Shown piece after piece: positions 1-8,852 of a DNA stretch of 56,287 nt (its first letter is position 1; each line of letters starts with the position of its first letter). The translations under genes were made by a program, and so were the position numbers. The notes beneath the pieces were generated by a model. The model was not told the DNA's origin. It did no database searches and saw nothing but the letters and a program-made list of their open reading frames with translations. Source of the stretch: an uncultured Bacteroidota bacterium (lineage in GTDB: Bacteria; Bacteroidota; Bacteroidia; Flavobacteriales; Flavobacteriaceae); the NCBI GenBank assembly GCA_902512755.1, contig CABXKB010000009.1, positions 1 through 56,287 of the forward strand, given 5' to 3'.

Positions 1-226
1 TGTTTAAAACAATAAAAAAACTTAGGAGATTAAAGAAGCTTAAATAATTTATATTTTTTTCTGAAGCATACTTGCTGATATAGAAATCAGTAGAATAAAA
101 CCTAATCAGTCCTTTAAGTCTAATAGGGTCTATATAGAACATGCCACAAATAAATAATAGGTTTATAAAAAAAATCAAACTGATCCAGTCTTGATGGTTA
201 TTATTTCTGAAAATTAACTCCCCCAT
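1..226 (-). CDS. DUF4271 domain protein, N-terminal part (cut by window edge)
   Basis: The frame is open from an ATG at 226 to the left edge, giving the first 75 residues of a protein that continues outside the window. It starts MGELIFRNNNHQDWISL, has a hydrophobic stretch at about residues 16-32, then YIDPIRLKGLIRFYSTDFYI. The motif of W-(I/V)-(S/T)-L, a membrane helix, Y-x-(D/P)-x-R-(F/L)-K and a downstream K-Y resembles DUF4271, a Bacteroidetes-restricted multi-pass membrane family of unknown function. In flavobacteria that family often lies next to hemD and divergent from the polyprenol mannosyltransferase gene, which is the arrangement here (81 bp divergent gap). The call rests on a short fragment plus synteny, so it is moderate. 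Confidence 0.6.
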   Translation of the reverse strand, partial: MGELIFRNNNHQDWISLIFFINLLFICGMFYIDPIRLKGLIRFYSTDFYISKYASEKNINYLSFFNLLSFFIVLN

Positions 227-307
227 TTTTCAAATTTACTTGATTTCAAAAAATTATTATTACTTCTACATCATTATGTTGCTTTTACATTTCCTATTTT
301 TACAGAG

Positions 308-1042
308 ATGAGAATGAATAAAACATTAATCATAATACCCACTTACAATGAAATAGAAAATATTTCAAAAATCATTAAGGCTGTTTTTAATACAGATTTA
401 TCAATAGATATTCTTGTTGTTGATGATAAATCTCCTGATGGAACGGAAGACGAGGTCAGAGAACTAATGAAAGTTTTTCCAAATCATCTCTTTTTAGAAA
501 GTCGGTCAGAAAAAAAAGGTTTGGGAGCAGCTTATGTTCATGGTTTCAAATGGGCCCTAAAAATGGGTTATGATTATATTTTTGAAATGGACGCAGATTT
601 TTCTCATCAACCAATTGAATTAAAATCAATGATTAAGATACTTGATTCTGGAGCTGATGTAGTCGTAGGTTCTCGGTATATAAAAGGAGTTAATGTCGTA
701 AATTGGCCTTTAAGTAGAGTTTTACTTTCATATTTTGCATCGTTTTATGTTCAACTAATTACTAGTATGCCAATCAAAGATGCTACTGCTGGCTTTGTAG
801 GTTATAAGCGAAGTGTTCTAGAAGCAATTGATCTAGATCAAATTAAATTTACTGGGTACGCTTTTCAAATTGAACTTAAATACAAGGCCTGGGTTAAAAA
901 TTTCAAAATTAAAGAGCATCCAATTATTTTTGTTAATAGAGTTTATGGAAAATCTAAGATGAGTGGGAATATTATTTGGGAAGCACTCTACGGTGTTTTA
1001 TTTTTACGCCTAAAAAAGAAAAAATTTTCAAATGACATATGA
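308..1042 (+). CDS. polyprenol monophosphomannose synthase (Dpm1-like GT2)
   Basis: A GT2 glycosyltransferase of the dolichol/polyprenol-phosphate mannose synthase type, expected to transfer mannose from GDP-mannose to a lipid phosphate on the cytoplasmic face of the inner membrane. Visible motifs are IIIPTYNE (8-15), DDKSPDGT (39-46), the metal-binding MDADFSH (94-100) and GSRYIKG (121-127). At 244 residues it is the catalytic domain alone, with no C-terminal membrane helices. The start could be 308 (MRMNKT) or 314 (MNKT). The second fits the family better, but the difference is two residues. It overlaps the dihydroorotase gene by ATGA, so the two are translationally coupled. The lipid-linked mannose could supply the GT-C mannosyltransferase at 22-23.5 kb; this is inference. 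Confidence 0.88.
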   Translation: MRMNKTLIIIPTYNEIENISKIIKAVFNTDLSIDILVVDDKSPDGTEDEVRELMKVFPNHLFLESRSEKKGLGAAYVHGFKWALKMGYDYIFEMDADFSHQPIELKSMIKILDSGADVVVGSRYIKGVNVVNWPLSRVLLSYFASFYVQLITSMPIKDATAGFVGYKRSVLEAIDLDQIKFTGYAFQIELKYKAWVKNFKIKEHPIIFVNRVYGKSKMSGNIIWEALYGVLFLRLKKKKFSNDI

Positions 1043-2376
1043 GAGAGTTGAAAATTATTAATGCTATTGTAGTAAATGAAGGAGAGATGTCCCAAAAAGA
1101 TATTCTCATTATTGGAGATAGAATAGTCCAAATAGGCACTCAGATTAAATCTTCAGAAAATGTTGAAGTTTATGATGCTAAAGGAAAATATATAATTCCA
1201 GGTTTAATTGATGATCAAGTCCATTTTAGAGAACCTGGATTAACATACAAGGCAACAATAGAAACCGAATCAAAAGCAGCCCTTGCAGGTGGGATTACAT
1301 CCTTTTTAGAGATGCCAAATACAAATCCGCAAACTACTACTATTAAGGAATGGGAATTAAAAAATGAGCTTGCTGCCAAAACATCTTTTGCAAATTATGG
1401 ATTTATGTTTGGGGGCACTAACAACAATTTAGATCAAATTTTAGCTCTTGATTCTAAACGTGTACCAGCGATAAAATTATTTCTTGGGTCCTCTACAGGA
1501 AGCATGTTGGTTGATGATCTTGGCGTATTAAAAAATATTTTTAAGAATACTAATTTAGTTATTGCAGTACATTGCGAAGATGAAGCAACTATAAGAAAAA
1601 ATCTAAAGATAGCAAAAGCAAAATATGGGGAAGAGATTCCAATCGATCAACACCCTGTGATTAGAAGTGAAAACGCTTGTTATTTGTCTTCTTCCCAGGC
1701 AATTAGACTTGCAGAAGAAACAGGGGCTCGTCTTCATGTCTTTCATATATCTTCAGCAAAAGAGCTATCGCTTTTTCGCAATGATATCCCTTTAAAGGAT
1801 AAAAAAATAACAGCTGAGGTCTGTGTTCATCACCTTTGGTTTAGTTCGAAAGATTATGCATCTAAAGGGGCCTTTATAAAATGGAACCCTGCGATTAAAA
1901 CAGAAAATGACAATCAAGCTCTTTGGGATGGGTTAAATTCAGGGTTGCTAGATGTTTTAGCAACTGATCATGCGCCTCATACAATAGAAGAAAAATCGAA
2001 TTCATATAATTATGCGCCATCTGGTGGTCCTCTTGTTCAACATGCATTACCAGCTTTACTTACAGCTTATCATCAAAATAGAATTACTTTGGAGAAGATT
2101 GTGGAAAAAGCATGTCACAATCCAGCAATTCTTTTTGATATACAAAATCGTGGTTATATTCGAGAGGGATATTTTGCAGATTTGGTAATAATCGATTTAG
2201 AACGAAAGCAAATTGTAAAAAAAGAAGATTTGTTATACAAATGCAGGTGGTCGCCTTTTGAAGGAACTACCTTTAAAGGTACTGTTGAAAAAACTTTACT
2301 TAATGGGCAATGGGTTTATAATCAAGGAAAAATTCTTCCAAAGTCTGCAGCAATGGCATTAAAATTTGATCGATAA
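1039..2376 (+). CDS. pyrC: dihydroorotase (Bacteroidetes type)
   Basis: Amidohydrolase-superfamily dihydroorotase, interconverting carbamoyl-aspartate and dihydroorotate in pyrimidine synthesis. Its 445 residues fit the long bacterial class. Visible landmarks are GLIDDQVHFREPG (55-67), EMPNTNP (91-97), IKLFLGSSTGSM (with the lysine expected to be carboxylated), VHCEDE and LATDHAPHTIEEK (metal Asp). In the first metal motif the usual D-x-H-x-H-x-R reads D-D-Q-V-H-F-R, so one His ligand is replaced by Gln60. I recall the same substitution in other Bacteroidetes dihydroorotases, so it is probably a clade trait and not damage. The gene starts four bases inside the upstream gene and ends directly against the DUF4296 start. 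Confidence 0.9.
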   Translation: MRELKIINAIVVNEGEMSQKDILIIGDRIVQIGTQIKSSENVEVYDAKGKYIIPGLIDDQVHFREPGLTYKATIETESKAALAGGITSFLEMPNTNPQTTTIKEWELKNELAAKTSFANYGFMFGGTNNNLDQILALDSKRVPAIKLFLGSSTGSMLVDDLGVLKNIFKNTNLVIAVHCEDEATIRKNLKIAKAKYGEEIPIDQHPVIRSENACYLSSSQAIRLAEETGARLHVFHISSAKELSLFRNDIPLKDKKITAEVCVHHLWFSSKDYASKGAFIKWNPAIKTENDNQALWDGLNSGLLDVLATDHAPHTIEEKSNSYNYAPSGGPLVQHALPALLTAYHQNRITLEKIVEKACHNPAILFDIQNRGYIREGYFADLVIIDLERKQIVKKEDLLYKCRWSPFEGTTFKGTVEKTLLNGQWVYNQGKILPKSAAMALKFDR

Positions 2377-2727
2377 ATGAAAATAAAATATTGTTATTTG
2401 ATAATAATTATTTTGTTAATAGGCTGTAAAAATCCTATAAATAATGATAAGCCAGATAAATTTATTGATCAAGTTTTAATGGAAGAAATTCTTTATGAAG
2501 CTACACTTTTAGAAGTTATGAATACCTTTAATAACAAAAATCCAAACTTTACTAAAATTCTTGGAGTTCCCTATTTTTATTTAAAATACGGCATTGACAG
2601 TTTACAATTAGCTCAAAATGAAGCTTATTACAGTAAAAATCCTAAAATTTATCAAAAGATTCACATGAAGGTTTTACTTCGAATGGAAAAGCTTAAGGAC
2701 AGTTTTTCATATAGTAATAAAAAATAA
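2377..2727 (+). CDS. DUF4296 lipoprotein
   Basis: A small (116 residue) predicted lipoprotein. It has a hydrophobic signal (YLIIIILLIGC) with a lipobox Cys at residue 17, then a charged helical domain containing LMEEILYEATLLEVM and the phrase FYLKYGIDSLQLAQNEAYYSKNP. The last fits DUF4296, whose members typically have (F)-x-x-(K/R)-Y-x-(I/V)-(D/N)-S-x-x-(F/L) followed by a YY. Function is unknown. It starts at the base after the pyrC stop and is the third gene of the mannosyltransferase-pyrC operon, a linkage common in Flavobacteriia. It meets the convergent epimerase gene within 2 bp. Confidence 0.75.
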   Translation: MKIKYCYLIIIILLIGCKNPINNDKPDKFIDQVLMEEILYEATLLEVMNTFNNKNPNFTKILGVPYFYLKYGIDSLQLAQNEAYYSKNPKIYQKIHMKVLLRMEKLKDSFSYSNKK

Positions 2728-2729
2728 AG

Positions 2730-3725
2730 TCAATATTTTTTGACTATTTGACTTATTACCTCATCAATTTTACTGTATGTGAAATTAATTTTACTTAAAA
2801 TCTTAGAGCCATCATATTTTTGATTATTGCATAAGGAATCAATAAGCGCAATACTTAAATATCTTTTCTTTAAACCCAAAAAGTTTAAAGTTTTATCAAT
2901 AACAAAAAGTGTTTTTAATTTTCGTTTTGAAAGCAGAAAACCAGGTTTTTTTTTGTTAAGGGCTATAGCAATTTTATCTAATAATTCTTTTTGTTTTATG
3001 TTATCTGCCACTAAGATAAAGCGCTCGTTTTTTATTAATGAATCCATTAAAATGATTAAACTTTTAACAACATCTTCAAGTGATACAATTGGAGCATTTC
3101 CCATAGTATAATATTTCAACCCATTATTCACTTTTTCAAAAAGGGCCCCACTACTTCGATGCCAAAAATGAGGTCCTAAAATTATTCCAGGATTAATTAT
3201 GATTACATCAATGCCTTCTTGAGAAGCCCTCCATACTTCTAGTTCAGCACTATATTTAGAGTAAGCATACGCTGTATGATTTTGACTACTTGACCAGGAA
3301 TGATTTTCATTTATATTTTTCACATTTTTTTCAACTCCTAGCGAAGCAATTGAGGAGACATATCCTAATTTTTTTACCTTGTGTTTTATGCAAAGGTTTA
3401 CTATGTTGGCTGTGCCCTCAATATTGGTTTTTAATAATTTCTCATAATGGAATTGAACGAAAGAAACTTTAGCTGCACAGTGATAGACAAATTTAACTCC
3501 TTTAAAAGCAATATTTAAGCCTTCTAAATCATTAAGATCAGCCTTTATCCATTCAATACGGTTGAATAAATCTGAATTTTCAGGATATGATTTTATGAAT
3601 TTTTTTTTAATATGATTTAAGCTTTCAATTCTTCTATAAATAGCACGAACTGGCTTATTTTTTTTTACACATTCTAAAAGGACACGTGAACCTACCATGC
3701 CTGTGCCTCCAGTTATTAATATCAT
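2730..3725 (-). CDS. NAD-dependent epimerase/dehydratase family protein (extended SDR)
   Basis: An extended short-chain dehydrogenase/reductase. The N-terminus MILITGGTGMVGSRVLLE carries the Rossmann GxxGxxG, followed by YHCAAKVSF, a YxxxK catalytic pair (AYAYSKYSAELE) and a C-terminal substrate domain. I start it at the ATG at 3725 (331 residues). The frame is open 168 bases further upstream, but that extension has no family features and would run into tyrS on the opposite strand. The substrate cannot be read from sequence. Members of this group act on nucleotide sugars or on ketones and dihydroflavonol-like substrates. It lies between the pyrC operon and divergent tyrS. Confidence 0.85.
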   Translation of the reverse strand: MILITGGTGMVGSRVLLECVKKNKPVRAIYRRIESLNHIKKKFIKSYPENSDLFNRIEWIKADLNDLEGLNIAFKGVKFVYHCAAKVSFVQFHYEKLLKTNIEGTANIVNLCIKHKVKKLGYVSSIASLGVEKNVKNINENHSWSSSQNHTAYAYSKYSAELEVWRASQEGIDVIIINPGIILGPHFWHRSSGALFEKVNNGLKYYTMGNAPIVSLEDVVKSLIILMDSLIKNERFILVADNIKQKELLDKIAIALNKKKPGFLLSKRKLKTLFVIDKTLNFLGLKKRYLSIALIDSLCNNQKYDGSKILSKINFTYSKIDEVISQIVKKY

Positions 3726-3759
3726 ATAGTCTAATTTACACTTTTTTAATTTTGATTTT

Positions 3760-3787
3760 TTGTTTCCCCCGGAGAAATATATCTTTA
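3760..3787 (+). promoter_or_regulatory. Bacteroidetes-type promoter for tyrS
   Basis: A TTG (3760-3762) and TATCTTTA (3780-3787) separated by 17 bases fit the flavobacterial -33 TTG / -7 TAnnTTTG arrangement with one mismatch in the last base. The -7 element ends 12 bases before the tyrS ATG, implying a very short leader. Confidence 0.45.
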
Positions 3788-3799
3788 CAGTAAAAATTA

Positions 3800-5098
3800 A
3801 TGCCGACAAATTTTGTACAAGAACTCCAATGGCGAGGTTTACTTCATGACTTAACACCAGAAACGGAAAATTTTCTTTTAAAAAAACCCACAAAAGGATA
3901 TATTGGATTTGATCCTACTGCAGATTCATTACATATTGGAAGTTTAGTACAAATTATCATTTTAATGCATTTTCAAAAGGCAGGCCATTTTCCAATCATT
4001 CTTGTTGGAGGAGCTACTGGTATGATTGGCGATCCCTCAGGTAAATCAGATGAGCGTAATTTATTGGATCAAGAAACTCTAGAAAAAAACTGTAATGGAA
4101 TGCTAAAACAGTTTGAAAAATTTTTAGATTTTAAAACTACTATCGATAATCCTGCTTTGTTGATCAATAACTTTGATTGGATGAAATCTTATAGTTTGAT
4201 TGATTTTTCTAGAGATATAGGAAAGCATTTGACAGTTAATTATATGATGGCTAAAGAATCTGTAAAAAAACGTTTAGATTCTGATTCCAATGTTGGCATG
4301 TCTTTTACAGAATTCACATATCAGTTGATTCAAGGTTATGACTTTCTCCATCTTTATAAAACTACAGATTGTAAACTTCAGATGGGAGGTAGTGATCAAT
4401 GGGGAAATATTACAACGGGTGCAGAATTAATAAGAAGGAAAGAAGGAGGTAAGGCTTATGCAATTACTTGTCCCTTAATCAAAAAAGCTGATGGCTCTAA
4501 GTTTGGTAAAACTGAAAGTGGAAATGTGTGGCTAGACAAAGCAAGAACTTCACCATATAAGTTTTATCAGTTTTGGTTAAATACTTCAGACGAAGACGCT
4601 TTGAGTTATATTAAAATCTTTACTTTTTTAACTCAAGAAATAATAGAGGAGAAAATAAAAGAGCACGAAGAGTCACCTCATTTAAGAATATTACAAAAAA
4701 TTATTGCTGAGGAAGTGACAACTTTAGTTCATGGAAAAGAAGCATATCTTAAAGCTACAGAAGCTTCTAATATTTTATTTGGTAAAGCTACCGGTGAAGC
4801 ACTTCAAAAATTAGACTCTGAAACTTTTTTAGAACTATTTGAAGGAGTTCCCCAAGCTAAAATCAGAAGAAACCTCTTGGTGAATGGTATAGATGTTGTT
4901 GCAGCCTTAGTTTCCGAAACGGGTTTTTTAAATTCAAATGGAGATGCCCGTCGCGCCATTAAGGAAAATGCTATTTCTATTAATCAATTAAAAGTAACAC
5001 ACGATTATACTATTGGTGTTAAAGATTTAATAGCAGATAAATATGTGTTGCTACAGCGTGGTAAAAAAAATTATTTTGTACTTAAGGTGAGTGATTAA
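3800..5098 (+). CDS. tyrS: tyrosyl-tRNA synthetase
   Basis: Class I aminoacyl-tRNA synthetase that charges tRNA-Tyr. Its 432 residues match TyrS of the TyrRS-N class. The signature is clear: [16 protein letters not shown] with HIGH-type HIGS at 45-48, the tyrosine-pocket segment [27 protein letters not shown], and the KMSKS-equivalent KFGKT at 234-238 (this class uses KFGKT). The C-terminal S4-like domain follows ([12 protein letters not shown]..). The start at 3800 matches the family N-terminus and sits just downstream of a plausible promoter. The 3' end overlaps the convergent acyltransferase stop by four bases. Confidence 0.97.
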   Translation: MPTNFVQELQWRGLLHDLTPETENFLLKKPTKGYIGFDPTADSLHIGSLVQIIILMHFQKAGHFPIILVGGATGMIGDPSGKSDERNLLDQETLEKNCNGMLKQFEKFLDFKTTIDNPALLINNFDWMKSYSLIDFSRDIGKHLTVNYMMAKESVKKRLDSDSNVGMSFTEFTYQLIQGYDFLHLYKTTDCKLQMGGSDQWGNITTGAELIRRKEGGKAYAITCPLIKKADGSKFGKTESGNVWLDKARTSPYKFYQFWLNTSDEDALSYIKIFTFLTQEIIEEKIKEHEESPHLRILQKIIAEEVTTLVHGKEAYLKATEASNILFGKATGEALQKLDSETFLELFEGVPQAKIRRNLLVNGIDVVAALVSETGFLNSNGDARRAIKENAISINQLKVTHDYTIGVKDLIADKYVLLQRGKKNYFVLKVSD

Positions 5099-6076
5099 AG
5101 TACCATTAGATTACATCCTCTTATTTCTGCTTGATCAAAACGACCTAGTACTTCAAAGCTTCCATCAATATAAGCTTTACCTATATCTTGTGTAGCAATA
5201 AATGCACAGGAATCTACATTTGCCATATCAATTATGTTTAATGCTCCGGTTTTTCCTGCTGTCAAAAATTCAAATGGGTCTTCGACTGATCGAGTTATTA
5301 CCTTCATCCATGGAGGACATTTAAAAATTCCTTCGCTTTTAGAATAGGCTTGACTTAAAAGTTCTGTCATACCATATTCAGAATGAATTTCAGTTACATT
5401 ATATTTACGTTTAAGTTTTTTGTGAAGTGCTGAACGTACCCATTCCTTTCTCATTCCTTTCATTCCTCCTGTCTCCATGATTAATGTGTTTTTTAAGTCC
5501 CATTTATATTTTTCAGCCCCTTCAAGCAGTGCAAAAGTCACACCTAGTAGTATTGTTTTTTGTCCTTTATTTTCTAATTCAGCTAGATTTTTTCTTAAAG
5601 CTCCCCAATCATCGAGATAAAAACCACTTTCTAAGCGCTTTGTTTTTTTTATCAAATGTTCCGCCATATAGACTAAAGAAGAATCTTTTCGTTCTAGATA
5701 GGATGGAAGTAAAGCAAGTAAGACATAGTTTTCAATATTTCCATAAAAATGATTAAATGCTTTACTAAAACTTTTTGTGTAAAGATTTAAATCATTTACG
5801 CTATGAATAGAAGAGACTTGCCCTGTCGTTTTACTTGAAGCAAATTTGATTTCAGGGGGGCCTTTTGGCAATGTTCAAATTGTGAGTTTTAAAGAACTGA
5901 ATTGGTAAAAACGGAATTTTATTAATTTGATTTACTTCACCTGGATCAACATTAATCAAATTACAGTAGGAGCGATAAATAGTATTTTCTTCATATTGAT
6001 AGGCAAAAAGCTTCAAAGCGCGACTATCAAAATTAGTTTTAGTAACTTTATCAAAACCTATAAATAAATCCCTCAC
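5095..6076 (-). pseudogene. LuxE-like acyl-protein synthetase/acyltransferase, split by a +1 frameshift
   Basis: Two frames together encode one LuxE/acyl-protein-synthetase-like protein (adenylate-forming fold). The upstream part (6076 to 5852) gives MRDLFIGFDKVTKTNF... ending IPFLPIQFFKTHNLNIAK. The downstream part continues with PPEIKFASSKTTGQVSS and the C-terminal SEYGMTELLSQAY. The junction falls in CCC CCC TGA (reverse strand, 5852-5860), where removing one C restores an open frame of about 326 residues. The downstream half has only a TTG as a possible internal start, which looks like chance. It could be a sequencing or assembly indel in a homopolymer, a real inactivation, or programmed +1 slippage on CCC followed by UGA. 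Function is unknown; flavobacteria often carry an intact copy near a PhoB-like regulator, as here. Confidence 0.8.
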
Positions 6077-6399
6077 TGACTGTAAAAATAAAAAAAAGAA
6101 TATGATGTTAAGATCATATTGTTCTGACTTATTTAGATTTTTTAATAAAAAATTTTATTATTCAATGAAAAGATTTTTGGTCGAATTGTATTAATTATTG
6201 TTAATTAAATACTTTTTTTGAAATAATATACTTTAGTATCATAAATAATTAATTAAAATCAGTTAACAATTAAATAAGATGTCACTAACTGCTTATTTGT
6301 TGAAAATAACAAACAGTAAGTTATAATTATATTATAAATTATTAATGCTTTGATAACACAACTAAGTATAAGAAAGTATTAATTTCATATTTTAATTAT
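6077..6399. other. 323-bp divergent intergenic region
   Basis: No gene was found. It separates the acyltransferase (minus) from the response regulator (plus) and is very A+T rich. It contains a 7-bp inverted repeat, AAATAAG (6272-6278) with CTTATTT (6292-6298), and next to it an imperfect pair TTATTTGTT / AACAAACAGTAA. A CATAT/ATATG inverted repeat straddles the regulator start codon near 6388-6404. It is the longest gene-free stretch in the window and presumably holds both promoters, but I could not pick a convincing TAnnTTTG element. Confidence 0.5.
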
Positions 6400-7080
6400 A
6401 TGAAAAAAGAGGACATTAAGATATTACTAGTTGATGACGAGCCTGATATAGTTGAGATAATTCGTTTTAATTTAGAACAAAATGGATATCAAATCAGTAC
6501 CGCTAATGATGGTTTAGAAGCAATCAAAATGGCAAATAAAGTAATTCCTCACCTTATTATCATGGATGTCATGATGCCTAATTTAGATGGAATTGAAGCC
6601 TGTGAAAGATTACGTCAAGACGATCGATTTATAGATACTATTATTATGTTTTTAACTGCACGAGGAGAAGACTATTCTTATGTTGCAGCTTTTGATGCAG
6701 GTGCAGATGATTATGTTACTAAACCTATAAAACCTAAAGTATTACTCTCAAAAGTAAAAGGACTTTTACGTAGATTTAAAGAAAAGGAAACAAAAAATTT
6801 ATTTATTTTTAATAGACTGATTATAGATAGAGATGAGTATAAGGTAAATAATGAGGGTGAAGAACTTTTTTTACCTAGAAAAGAGTTTGAATTGTTATTT
6901 CTATTAGCCTCAAGGCCTGGAAAAGTATTCACAAGAGAAATAATAATGGATAAAGTATGGGGAGGTGATGTTGTAGGAGATAGAACTATTGATGTCCATA
7001 TTCGAAAGCTAAGAGAAAAAATAGGAGATCATTATTTCAAAACTGTGAAAGGAATTGGTTATAAATTTATACAACCCTAA
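6400..7080 (+). CDS. OmpR/PhoB-family response regulator
   Basis: A two-domain DNA-binding response regulator (226 residues). The receiver domain (about 5-120) has the acidic pair DDE (12-14), phospho-acceptor Asp56 in IIMDVMMP, the switch Thr (FLTARGE) and Lys in VTKPIKP. The C-terminal winged helix has the OmpR-type RTIDVHIRKLREKIG and ends KTVKGIGYKF. Its partner kinase follows immediately with overlapping or abutting translation. In flavobacteria this pair sits next to trmB and is usually annotated PhoB/PhoR-like; the signal cannot be read here. Confidence 0.93.
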   Translation: MKKEDIKILLVDDEPDIVEIIRFNLEQNGYQISTANDGLEAIKMANKVIPHLIIMDVMMPNLDGIEACERLRQDDRFIDTIIMFLTARGEDYSYVAAFDAGADDYVTKPIKPKVLLSKVKGLLRRFKEKETKNLFIFNRLIIDRDEYKVNNEGEELFLPRKEFELLFLLASRPGKVFTREIIMDKVWGGDVVGDRTIDVHIRKLREKIGDHYFKTVKGIGYKFIQP

Positions 7081-7090
7081 AACAATCAAT

Positions 7091-8158
7091 TTGAGTAATT
7101 TAAAATTAAATAAAATTAGTTTTTATTTATCTCTTACAATCTCACTTTTTTGTTTGATTGTATTCGTTTTAGTAGCTTATCTTGTTTTGAATTTACCCAG
7201 TGAGGAAATAATCAAATTCTCTCTTTTTAGCTTTTTAAGTATTCTAATTTTCTCATATATATTATTGTTTTATCGTTTCGAGAATTATATACTTATTCGA
7301 GCAAATGAGATCTATAAAAATATTTCACCTACTGAAACTTCTAATTCCAAGATTAAAAAAGCATCTGATATTGATTTGTTTACTCGTAATCTTAAGAAAA
7401 TTAATTCTGATAAAAATTTGGAAATAGAAATGTTAAAAAACCAAGAAAATTACAGAAAAGAATTTATTGGAAATATTGCTCATGAACTAAAAACGCCATT
7501 GTTTACAATACAGGGCTATATTTTGACTCTTTTAGATGGCGGGATAACTGATAGAAAAATAATAAAAAAGTATTTAAAACAGACTTCAAAAGGAGTTGAA
7601 AGACTTACTTATATTGTAAGAGATCTAGACTTAATTACCAAGTTTGAGTCGGGTATAGCTAAATTGGATCTTAAAACCTTTAATATTCTTTTTACAATTA
7701 AGAATGTTTTTGAATTATTAGAAATTCAAGCTAAAAAGAATAATATTTTATTAAAAACTAATCACGAATATGTTGAACCCATTTATGTATATGCTGATGA
7801 AGAAAGGATTCAACAAGTTGTAACTAATCTAATCATGAATTCACTTAAATATGGAGTTGATCGTGGCATTACTGAAGTGAGCATTGAATCTTTTGTAAAG
7901 GGTAAAATTCTAATACGAATTTCTGATAATGGGGAAGGTATTGATAAAAAACATTTGCCACGACTTTTTGAACGTTTTTACCGTGTAGAAAAAACCAGAA
8001 ACCGAACATTAGGTGGATCTGGACTGGGCTTATCAATTGTAAAGCACATTATCGATGCTCATGATGAAAAGATATTTGTTGAAAGCCAGGCTGATGTTGG
8101 TTCTGAGTTTTCTTTTACATTGTCAAAAGCTAATAAAAACAAGTTATTACAAGTTTAA
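7091..8158 (+). CDS. sensor histidine kinase (PhoR-like), non-AUG start
   Basis: A membrane histidine kinase with two hydrophobic segments near the N-terminus (ISFYLSLTISLFCLIVFVLVAYLVL and FSLFSFLSILIFSYILLF), a short linker, the HisKA H-box (FIGNIAHELKTPLFTIQGY) and an HATPase domain with the N-box (VTNLIMNSLKYG), G1 (DNGEGID), F-box (LFERFYRVEK) and G2 (GGSGLGLSIVKHII). No ATG lies upstream of the first membrane helix. Usable starts are TTG at 7091 or TTG at 7055, which would overlap the regulator by 26 bases. I take 7091 (355 residues), which begins just before a Lys-rich stretch and the helix. There is no Shine-Dalgarno sequence. It partners the regulator at 6400. Confidence 0.9.
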   Translation: MSNLKLNKISFYLSLTISLFCLIVFVLVAYLVLNLPSEEIIKFSLFSFLSILIFSYILLFYRFENYILIRANEIYKNISPTETSNSKIKKASDIDLFTRNLKKINSDKNLEIEMLKNQENYRKEFIGNIAHELKTPLFTIQGYILTLLDGGITDRKIIKKYLKQTSKGVERLTYIVRDLDLITKFESGIAKLDLKTFNILFTIKNVFELLEIQAKKNNILLKTNHEYVEPIYVYADEERIQQVVTNLIMNSLKYGVDRGITEVSIESFVKGKILIRISDNGEGIDKKHLPRLFERFYRVEKTRNRTLGGSGLGLSIVKHIIDAHDEKIFVESQADVGSEFSFTLSKANKNKLLQV

Positions 8159-8183
8159 ATTTCCTTATTTTAGAAAAAAAACT

Positions 8184-8852
8184 GTGGGAAGTAAAAATAA
8201 ACTGAAGCGCTTTAAAGAAAACGAAATATTTCCAAATGTCATACAACCTGAGCTTTCGACTGTTCAAAAGGACTCTTTTTTTTTAAAAGGGAAATGGAAA
8301 TCTGATTTCTTTAAAAATGATAACCCTATTGTTTTAGAATTAGGTTGCGGTAAGGGAGAGTACACTGTAAATCTAGCTCAAAAAAATCCTCATAGAAATT
8401 TCATCGGAATTGACATAAAAGGATCACGTTTATGGAGAGGGGCTAAAACAGCTTTAGAAAAAGATCTAAAAAACACAGCATTTCTAAGAACCCAAATTGA
8501 ATTTATAACCGCATGTTTTTCGGAAGGTGAGGTTGATGAAATATGGATTACTTTTCCTGATCCTCAAATCAAATTTAAAAGAAGAAAACACAGACTTACT
8601 AGACCTAATTTACTCACTGATTACAAAAAAATAATGAAAAAAGGAGGAACACTACACTTGAAGACTGACAGTGAATTTTTATTTGGTTACACACTCGCAA
8701 CAGTTGATCAAATAGGGAAAATCATCTACGCCCATCACGATATATATAACAATAGTGATGCCCCCAGAGAGGCTACTGCCATTCAAACTTTTTATGAAAA
8801 ACAGTTCTTAGATCAAAATAAACCCATTACATATATAGAATTTAATTTATAA
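8184..8852 (+). CDS. trmB: tRNA (guanine-N7-)-methyltransferase
   Basis: SAM-dependent methyltransferase making m7G46 in the tRNA variable loop. Visible features are the SAM motif VLELGCGKGEYTV, the NFIGIDIKGSRLWRGAK block, the catalytic ITFPDPQIKFKRRKHRLTRP segment and the C-terminal LHLKTDSEFLFGYT. I use the GTG at 8184 (222 residues) because VGSKNKLKRFKENEIF corresponds to the conserved flavobacterial start (M/V)GSKNKL. The open frame extends upstream only through the kinase 3' end in another frame. It is immediately followed by the ATL gene, with start on the next base after the stop. Confidence 0.93.
   Translation: MGSKNKLKRFKENEIFPNVIQPELSTVQKDSFFLKGKWKSDFFKNDNPIVLELGCGKGEYTVNLAQKNPHRNFIGIDIKGSRLWRGAKTALEKDLKNTAFLRTQIEFITACFSEGEVDEIWITFPDPQIKFKRRKHRLTRPNLLTDYKKIMKKGGTLHLKTDSEFLFGYTLATVDQIGKIIYAHHDIYNNSDAPREATAIQTFYEKQFLDQNKPITYIEFNL

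Noticed and set aside
1-226. A possible frameshift in the partial DUF4271 gene near 130-150
   Set aside because: A recheck of the reverse complement restored a continuous frame; the apparent shift came from skipping four bases.
3726-3893. N-terminal extension of the epimerase upstream of 3725
   Set aside because: It has no family similarity, overlaps tyrS and its promoter, and precedes a perfect Rossmann start at 3725.
5484-5756. Plus-strand open frame inside the acyltransferase
   Set aside because: Shadow of the coding strand; low-complexity F/L-rich translation, no start context and no family features.
6077-6399. Pho-box-like direct repeats before the PhoB-like regulator
   Set aside because: A+T-rich partial repeats are frequent here; no regular 11-base spacing could be found.
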